A stretch of 36,778 nt of DNA from Methanobacterium sp. UBA410. Lineage in GTDB: Archaea; Methanobacteriota; Methanobacteria; Methanobacteriales; Methanobacteriaceae. The position numbers were made by a program, and so were the translations under genes. How positions within the stretch are numbered: position 1 is the first letter of the stretch; every line of letters begins with the position of its first letter. Under the pieces are notes generated by a model, which had not been told where the DNA came from, made no database searches, and saw only the letters and a list, made by a program, of their open reading frames with translations. This document shows positions 31,921-36,778 of the stretch, piece by piece. Where the stretch lies: assembly GCA_002498385.1 (NCBI GenBank), contig DAHH01000009.1:14378-51155 (forward strand), written 5' to 3'.

Positions 31921-33488
31921 ATGAAACTGGACTCATAGCAAATGCCGAGAAGTTTCTCGACGGTATAATGCACAGCAAAGTAAATGCTGATGGCATTCGG
32001 GACTTTAAAACCTTCATGGAGATCTACGGGTATTTGCAGGACAACCTGGACAAACTTCAGGATCTAAGGGACACCATGGAGATCAAGGGCTACAAAGCCC
32101 CCTACAGATCTCTTATTCGTTACGGTAAGCCTTCAGCAGTTGAGATAAGGGCGGATGACATGTACGACATCAGCCGCCACACCCAGTACTTCAGGATGAA
32201 GGCTGCTGCAAAGAAAAACATCCTTGACAGGGTTAAATCATCCATTGCCTCCCATAAAATAGCAATTGGACACCTTGAAGAGTTTGCAATTTTAAAGTGC
32301 AGTTCCTGCGGTAAGAGGTACAGGGGCCATGAGATAGCATCTGCCATATCAGAGGCATGCGAATGTGGATCCAGCAAATTTGAACTGGAAGCAAACAGCG
32401 AGGGAGTTTACAGGTTAGACATAATTAAATACCTCCCCCTTTCTGGAGAATACATGGTTCGGATGTCTGAACTATCCCCCCTGGGAAGAGATGCCTTCAG
32501 AAAAATTGTTCGCATCATAAAACACGAAAAAAGGGGCATTGTTAAAACATTTTCACTTGTTGTAAAGGTTTTAGAGGATGGAAAATGGGTCAGAAAAAGG
32601 GTCAACCTTGATGCAAGGGATCAATCCAACTATGAAAAGGAAATCCGGCAAAAATATGGTCACAATGCACGTATAGAATTTATGCAGGTTCACAGGACAA
32701 AACCTGCCATTATAAATGATAAACATGTTCAAACAGCCATTTCACTTGCATATGCAAAGTTTGCAGAGCAAAATGCAGGTAAAATCTTTGATGAAGTTCT
32801 TAACAACTTTTTAAGCAACAAAAACAAGCTTAAACTTTATGATGAAGCTGTTAAAGATTCTAAAACTCAAGCAAATAGAATAGCAGTGGATATTGATGAT
32901 AAAAAAGATTTTGAAGAGGAATTTCTCTACCAGAAACTTAGAAAGGAGAAATTAATAGATAAAAATGGTAAAAAGGATGAAGAACTTGAGAAGGACATTG
33001 GAACCAGAAAAAAGCTTGAAAAGAGCCTGTTTGTTGACATGCCCCAGGTGGTGATACTCTGGGACATCATCAGGTACTACCTCCTAACGTCATACGATCG
33101 AAGAAGCAAATACTCTGGACCATTTCCAAACCTAAGGCCGAGCCTGGATACAAATCAGATGAAAGCATTTGAAGACTTTGATGAATTTGTGGTTGAAATT
33201 TTAAGGGATTATTTCCATGAAAACATCATGTACATTCCAAACATCAAATCAGTTGTGTCCCGGAAGTTTGAAATAGAAAACAAGGTAAAAGGTCTTCACG
33301 TTTTAGTGAATACTTCGGCTTCAGGAGCTGCAATAGTCCATACTGCAGGGAAACTTTCTATTGAAGATTCAGCCAGTTTATTTTCAGTTACTTCCCGTGA
33401 AGTCAGGGAGGAAGTTGAAAGATTCAAAACCCTTGGAAAACCCCAGACAAAGAAGGCCAAAAAATTCCTGGAAATGATCAAAAAGTAA
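31917..33488 (+). CDS. DUF530-type conserved methanogen protein
   Basis: A 523-residue protein of unknown function that I match, from memory of family features and context, to DUF530, a family largely confined to methanogens. It has a zinc-ribbon-like segment (KCSSCGKRYRGHE ... ACECGSSKFE) at about 123-160, a basic central part, and a charged helical region (about 290-365). The end is WHTH-like (SASLFSVTSREVREEVERF). Its ATG overlaps the metG stop by four bases, implying co-translation and a possible link to translation or tRNA biology. No catalytic motif is evident. A nucleic-acid-binding role is inference only. Confidence 0.7.
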   Translation: MNETGLIANAEKFLDGIMHSKVNADGIRDFKTFMEIYGYLQDNLDKLQDLRDTMEIKGYKAPYRSLIRYGKPSAVEIRADDMYDISRHTQYFRMKAAAKKNILDRVKSSIASHKIAIGHLEEFAILKCSSCGKRYRGHEIASAISEACECGSSKFELEANSEGVYRLDIIKYLPLSGEYMVRMSELSPLGRDAFRKIVRIIKHEKRGIVKTFSLVVKVLEDGKWVRKRVNLDARDQSNYEKEIRQKYGHNARIEFMQVHRTKPAIINDKHVQTAISLAYAKFAEQNAGKIFDEVLNNFLSNKNKLKLYDEAVKDSKTQANRIAVDIDDKKDFEEEFLYQKLRKEKLIDKNGKKDEELEKDIGTRKKLEKSLFVDMPQVVILWDIIRYYLLTSYDRRSKYSGPFPNLRPSLDTNQMKAFEDFDEFVVEILRDYFHENIMYIPNIKSVVSRKFEIENKVKGLHVLVNTSASGAAIVHTAGKLSIEDSASLFSVTSREVREEVERFKTLGKPQTKKAKKFLEMIKK

Positions 33489-33618
33489 AATTTGTTTCAA
33501 TTAGCTTTTGTAACCCTTTTTGAGGTGTTTTCTTGATCAATAATAACAATAACACCCAATTTTTAAACAATTTTTAAAAACAATGGAGTAACCTCATTAA
33601 AAATTCAAAGGTGATTTT

Positions 33619-34074
33619 TTGGGCGATAAAATCCATGTGAGCCAGCAGCTCTCCCTGAGAAAAATAATGGAACTTCTTGAGAAGTACCCCGACCTTGAAA
33701 AAATAAGCTGTCCGCAGAGTCTCTACCTCAGAATTCCCAAAAAATATCTTGAAGCCCTTTCAGAACTTGGAGTTGAAGTTGAACCTGTTAAAAGAATGGG
33801 TAGACCTAAAAAGTATTTTAAAGAAAGAAAAAATGTCCAAGAATTACTGGATAAAGGTAAAAGTCCTGATGAAATCTCTAAAATCCTTAATATTCCAGTT
33901 AAAACAGTTTACTACCTTAAAACTTCAAAACTTAAGAGGGGCCGGAAATCAAACTATCCCCCCAGAACAGATCTAAAGGTTAAGAAACTGCATGAGAACG
34001 GTGTCCCTGCTAAAGAAATATCAAAGAAACTTGAAATTCCCCTTAGAACTGTTTACTACTTTATAAAACGGTGA
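33619..34074 (+). CDS. DNA-binding protein with two resolvase-type HTH motifs
   Basis: A 151-residue basic protein. The N-terminal ~50 residues (LSLRKIMELLEKYPDLEKIS) are unassigned. Two similar units follow, each made of a GRPKKY- or RGRKSNY-type basic arm and a Hin/resolvase-like helix-turn-helix: KSPDEISKILNIPVKTVYYL and VPAKEISKKLEIPLRTVYYF. The arm resembles an AT-hook, which would suit this AT-rich genome. It is probably a transcription regulator. The start is TTG 33619 with AAAGGTGA about 5 bases upstream. It lies downstream of the metG-DUF530 pair and converges on pilin-like genes. The duplicated HTH suggests binding to a direct-repeat operator. Confidence 0.75.
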   Translation: MGDKIHVSQQLSLRKIMELLEKYPDLEKISCPQSLYLRIPKKYLEALSELGVEVEPVKRMGRPKKYFKERKNVQELLDKGKSPDEISKILNIPVKTVYYLKTSKLKRGRKSNYPPRTDLKVKKLHENGVPAKEISKKLEIPLRTVYYFIKR

Positions 34075-34154
34075 AAACTCAAAGTGGGTTAACTATTACT
34101 TTTAATGCTTTTTATTATTTTACTATTTTCCTTTATCCTTCTTTTTTGCCCCGA

Positions 34155-34673
34155 TCAAACCCATTTCACATCACCTGTTGTAAAAACGTATTTTTTAGAA
34201 TATGCAGGGTTACATCCTAAACCTGTCATGTTCTGGGTTCCAAAGGATTTGCAGATATTTTCCCGTGCGTAATAATTTATTCGATCTCCCAGACAATTTC
34301 TATCACCTGCTTCCTCAACAGAGGGAGCCGAGGCCCAGATCCTGAGCTGTATCTTAGTTTTCTTGTAGGTGGAATTGTAGCCCTGGTTTATGTAGTCTAC
34401 CTTGACGATCTTCACGTTTGATGGACTTATAAGTCTGGGATGTTTGTCTGTATTGTTTTCAAAGGTTTTTTCGGGGTACACTGCAAAGCAGTCTATGTTA
34501 GCTCCTTCAATGGCACCGCTTCTTGCAGCAGCCATTGCAGTATCCAGTTCCCCGGCATCTGCAGCATAAACCACAACTGTAACAGATATCACGAAGACAA
34601 AGCCCACTACGAGTATGTATTCAATGGATAGTTGGCCTTTTCTGTCGTTTTTGAAATCTGGAAATTTATTCAT
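34155..34673 (-). CDS. Class III signal peptide (archaeal pilin-like) protein
   Basis: A 172-residue secreted or pilus-like protein. A short basic leader ends in RKG, followed by QLSIEYILVVGFVFVISVTV, the class III prepilin motif QxSxExxxL, expected to be cut between Gly and Gln by the EppA-type prepilin peptidase. The exported part has N-glycosylation sequons (NNT, NST, NMT) and paired cysteines. The second pilin-like gene lies 11 bases upstream on the same strand, so they form an operon. Probably a minor pilin or adhesin subunit. Confidence 0.85.
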   Translation of the reverse strand: MNKFPDFKNDRKGQLSIEYILVVGFVFVISVTVVVYAADAGELDTAMAAARSGAIEGANIDCFAVYPEKTFENNTDKHPRLISPSNVKIVKVDYINQGYNSTYKKTKIQLRIWASAPSVEEAGDRNCLGDRINYYARENICKSFGTQNMTGLGCNPAYSKKYVFTTGDVKWV

Positions 34674-34684
34674 GTTTTCACCAG

Positions 34685-35143
34685 CTAAGATACTTCTGTT
34701 ATGTTCATACTGTAAACTTTTCCATCTTTGGTGGTGGAAATGTTGTAACTCCTTTTAGGGTGCATTGTAAATTCATAGCCAGATTTTAAGATTGAATGGG
34801 GTGTTATGCAGGCTTTTCCAACCATTCCATCCACTTTAACGTAAACTCCTGAAGAACTGATTGTTACTTTGTATTCACTCTTCACTGAAGCTGGTAACGT
34901 TATAACTGTGGAATGGCCTTCCCCACCTGAGTACGTTGCATCTATTGTTTCTGCAACGCTTTCTGCAACCATTCTTGCACTTCCAAGTTCTTCTGTATCC
35001 TTCACCATGTCCAGCCTGTCTGAGGTTAAGGCTAAAACACCCTGTAGAATTATCAGGACCACAAAGATTGCAAAAATAAAATCAACACTCATTGCCCCAC
35101 TACATTCCGTAATATTAATATACTTGGTAATATTATTATTCAT
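34685..35143 (-). CDS. Pilin-like membrane-anchored protein
   Basis: A 152-residue protein with an N-terminal segment CSGAMSVDFIFAIFVVLII resembling archaeal prepilins but with SVDF where class III signals have S-x-E. A long hydrophobic helix is followed by a polar exported domain with beta-rich sequence (STVITLPASVKSEYKVTISS) and glycosylation sequons (NIS, NIT). It precedes the QLSIEY pilin in a two-gene unit. The start region is AT-rich with no clear ribosome-binding site; an internal start closer to the signal is possible. It likely assembles with its neighbour into a surface filament or complex. Confidence 0.75.
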   Translation of the reverse strand: MNNNITKYINITECSGAMSVDFIFAIFVVLIILQGVLALTSDRLDMVKDTEELGSARMVAESVAETIDATYSGGEGHSTVITLPASVKSEYKVTISSSGVYVKVDGMVGKACITPHSILKSGYEFTMHPKRSYNISTTKDGKVYSMNITEVS

Positions 35144-35218
35144 AATATATATTAATTAAAAAGTAATATATTAATACTTTTATTTAAAAATTAGAAAAAA
35201 TCAAAGGAGGCTGGTAAA

Positions 35219-35266
35219 ATGTGTTTTAAAACGGAAATTATGCTAAAAGGGGGGATTAAATATTAA
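35219..35266 (+). CDS. 15-codon short ORF ahead of the THUMP gene
   Basis: An ATG preceded by a near-perfect ribosome-binding site (AAAGGAGG at 35203-35210, spacing 8) opens a 15-codon frame, MCFKTEIMLKGGIKY, ending at TAA 35264-35266. Its stop overlaps the ATT that I take as the start of the THUMP gene, and its GGGGGG codons would serve as that gene's ribosome-binding site. It may be a leader peptide coupling translation. Alternatively, a single-base error or +1 shift in the G6 run would make it the true N-terminus of the THUMP protein (MLKGGLNIKIEEANPTEQ). Confidence 0.45.
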   Translation: MCFKTEIMLKGGIKY

Positions 35267-35879
35267 AATAGAAGAAGCAAACCCAACAGAACAGTTTAAT
35301 CTGTTGGTCACCTTCAAAGCTGATGAAAACTTTGAGGAAGTTGCAGAACTTGGAATCGAAGAAATAGTAGGAGTACTGGAAAAAGAGGATGCTTCAATTT
35401 ATGTGAAAGAATCTGAGTTTCCAGGCGTTGTTATGGTGGAATTGAAGATGGATCCTGTTTATGCTGCCATAAAGCTGAAGCAAGCTTCCACAAGGGCTCT
35501 ATCCCAAGTCATGCTCATAAATGAAGTTGTGAGAACGAGCTTAGACCTTATTTTGGAAGAGGTACTGGAACTTGCTGAAATTAGGATGGAAGAAGGGGAT
35601 TCTTTTAGTTTGAAATCTGGTTTAGTAGAAGAGCACTATGTGGAACCTGAAAAAGAACTTTTTGAGGTGATTACTCAGAGATTAACTCAACAATTAAATT
35701 TTAGATGTGATGATCTAAATCCTGAATGGGTGATTCAAATTGAGATGATGAGCGAAAACACCGGAGTCAGTGTTCTGGATTACAATCAATTTAAAGTAGA
35801 TTTAAATAATTTAGAAGAATTTAAAGGAGATTTCCATGATTTGGGAACAATTAAAGTGGAGGGAATGAACAAATTATAA
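35262..35879 (+). CDS. THUMP-domain protein, apparent ATT start
   Basis: A roughly 205-residue protein with a THUMP-like RNA-binding plan: N-terminal TEQFNLLVTFKADENFEEVA, FPGVVMVELKMDPVYAAIKL, and the C-terminal NPEWVIQIEMMSENTGVSVL, which matches the THUMP strand pattern (V.IE....TGVSVL). Such domains bind tRNA; no catalytic domain is attached, so it may be a partner subunit. Coding character clearly extends upstream of the first TTG (35304), but the only initiator with a well-placed ribosome-binding site (GGGGGG, spacing about 7) is ATT 35262. See the short ORF entry for the alternative frameshift explanation. Confidence 0.7.
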   Translation: MKIEEANPTEQFNLLVTFKADENFEEVAELGIEEIVGVLEKEDASIYVKESEFPGVVMVELKMDPVYAAIKLKQASTRALSQVMLINEVVRTSLDLILEEVLELAEIRMEEGDSFSLKSGLVEEHYVEPEKELFEVITQRLTQQLNFRCDDLNPEWVIQIEMMSENTGVSVLDYNQFKVDLNNLEEFKGDFHDLGTIKVEGMNKL

Positions 35880-35929
35880 ATATTTCAACAATCATATTAA
35901 TAATTACAACTTTGGTCATGGTGTTTTTT

Positions 35930-36415
35930 ATGTATACCCTTTTAGTTTTCAGCGGCGGCCTCTACAGATTCGATGAGCTGGTTGAGTTTGTTGAAGATGT
36001 TGGTGGAATGGTACTTGGTGCACAACATTTCCATATAAACCGCGGCAACTTTTTTTTATCGGAAGAAATTTGTGTAATGCTCATTTTGCCTGAAAATGAA
36101 TTTAAAAACCTTGAATTTATTGTTAAAGATATAAAAGGACGATTAACTGATCTGAAATTGAAGGATGATCAAAAACATCTTTTACGGTCCTACCTTCCGG
36201 TTTACAATGTTCTAAGCAGGATAAAAGTTTGGGTTTCCAAGGAGAACTTTGTGAGTATACTTGAATGTCCCTGTTCCGCGGACATATGCTCCCAGTTGGA
36301 AGACGTAACCTGCATAGAGGAACTTGGGAAAATACTGGACGATATGTGCACAATGGATATGGTAGAAAAAAGAGTGTACAATGGAAGAAAGGAATACCGT
36401 CTTAAAAACAGATGA
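35930..36415 (+). CDS. Conserved-looking protein of unknown function, possible N-terminal membrane anchor
   Basis: A roughly 161-residue protein from ATG 35930 (GGTG 6 bases upstream). It contains LLVFSGGLYRFDELVEFVED, a histidine pair region (AQHFHINRGN), and a short cysteine cluster ECPCSADIC with one more Cys in VTCIEELG. It ends in a winged-helix-like segment (MVEKRVYNGRKEYRLKNR). The frame stays open upstream through a very hydrophobic stretch (STIILIITTLVMVFFMY) back to ATT 35873, which has GGAGGG 9 bases before it, so a membrane-anchored longer form is possible. It follows the THUMP gene closely and is probably co-transcribed. I do not recognise the family. Confidence 0.65.
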   Translation: MYTLLVFSGGLYRFDELVEFVEDVGGMVLGAQHFHINRGNFFLSEEICVMLILPENEFKNLEFIVKDIKGRLTDLKLKDDQKHLLRSYLPVYNVLSRIKVWVSKENFVSILECPCSADICSQLEDVTCIEELGKILDDMCTMDMVEKRVYNGRKEYRLKNR

Positions 36416-36778
36416 TTTTGAGGGTAAAATGTTATGCAATGAGTTTGAATATTGGATGAGGTTAATAGGGCCTTTTTAACAATTGAGTATTTTTTTATTA
36501 TATCTGATTACCAAAGGTTTTATACTAATTTTTTTTCCAAAATCATGGAAAATTAGTTTTTGAATTTGATCAAAGGTTATCTGTGTGGTTTACATAATTC
36601 TAAAAGTTTAATAAGTTATGTTCTTAACTATAAACTGAACTACCCTAATCAACGTGAACTTACCATATATACCACACAATTTATCAATACCTTAAGTATA
36701 ATAATAAACTTAAAATTTATGGAAGCTCATGAATTAAAAAACACAATATAAAATGTATCAATGAATCTTTAAAATTAT
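36416..36778. other. Terminal intergenic region
   Basis: 363 AT-rich bases to the window edge with no convincing gene. T-rich runs (about 36488-36496) and a hairpin TTTTCCA-AAATCA-TGGAAAA (about 36535-36554) flanked by T-tracts are a plausible terminator for the preceding gene. A 63-codon frame at 36560-36751 lacks a ribosome-binding site and has the composition of translated AT-rich noise. Confidence 0.4.

Noticed and set aside
36560..36751. 63-codon ORF at the window end
   Set aside because: No ribosome-binding site, and composition typical of translated AT-rich intergenic DNA.
1..36778. Defence island, prophage or transposon
   Set aside because: No integrase, transposase, restriction, toxin-antitoxin or phage structural genes; nearly all genes are housekeeping or conserved archaeal.

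Overview
The window reads as chromosomal DNA of a methanogenic archaeon of the order Methanobacteriales, most like a mesophilic Methanobacterium. The evidence is: a cyclic 2,3-diphosphoglycerate synthetase; the archaeal aromatic pathway pair (aminodideoxyheptulosonate synthase and dehydroquinate synthase II); a thermosome; both archaeal primase subunits; an archaeal CCA-adding enzyme; the archaeal HMG-CoA synthase/thiolase pair; and class III (QxSxE) prepilin-like proteins. Intergenic DNA is very AT-rich. Many genes start with TTG behind a GGAGGTGA-like Shine-Dalgarno (SD) site. I saw no rRNA or tRNA genes, CRISPR array, IS element or prophage.

Layout. 1-2.3 kb: a thioesterase gene broken by two frameshifts, a ferritin-like protein, a small unknown protein and a formyltetrahydrofolate cyclo-ligase homologue. 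2.3-5.1 kb: HMG-CoA synthase and acetoacetyl-CoA thiolase, the entry to isoprenoid lipid synthesis. 5.4-11.4 kb (minus strand): polysaccharide flippase, thermosome, a peptide-deformylase-like protein and cpgS. 11.6-17.7 kb: UPF0058 protein, hisD, aspS, a BaiN/HI0933-type flavoprotein and a coiled-coil membrane protein. 18.0-22.3 kb: methyltransferase, aroA', aroB', an HPr-kinase-like P-loop protein and thpR. 22.7-24.9 kb: cca and an AlkD-like HEAT-repeat protein. 25-29.4 kb: priS and priL, separated by a zinc-ribbon/PepSY protein, a small unknown gene and a start-less remnant of a HhH-GPD DNA glycosylase. 29.9-34.1 kb: metG, coupled to a DUF530-type protein, then a double-HTH protein. 34.1-35.1 kb: two prepilin-like genes. 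35.2-36.4 kb: a THUMP-domain gene and an unknown gene, both with an apparent non-standard ATT start.

Most of the window is housekeeping: translation (aspS, metG, cca, thpR), replication (priS, priL), aromatic and histidine synthesis, lipid precursors and protein folding. The most unusual signals are not large new gene systems. They are: (i) a 16-bp perfect inverted repeat enclosing a direct repeat in the likely leader of HMG-CoA synthase; (ii) short direct or tandem duplications (9-22 bp) in most of the larger intergenic gaps, including an 11-bp x 8 array just before aspS; (iii) the ATT-start and short-ORF arrangement before the THUMP gene; (iv) a deformylase-like metalloprotein in an archaeon; and (v) a glycosylase remnant lying in frame behind the priL stop codon. 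All functional calls come from reading motifs by eye, without database searches.
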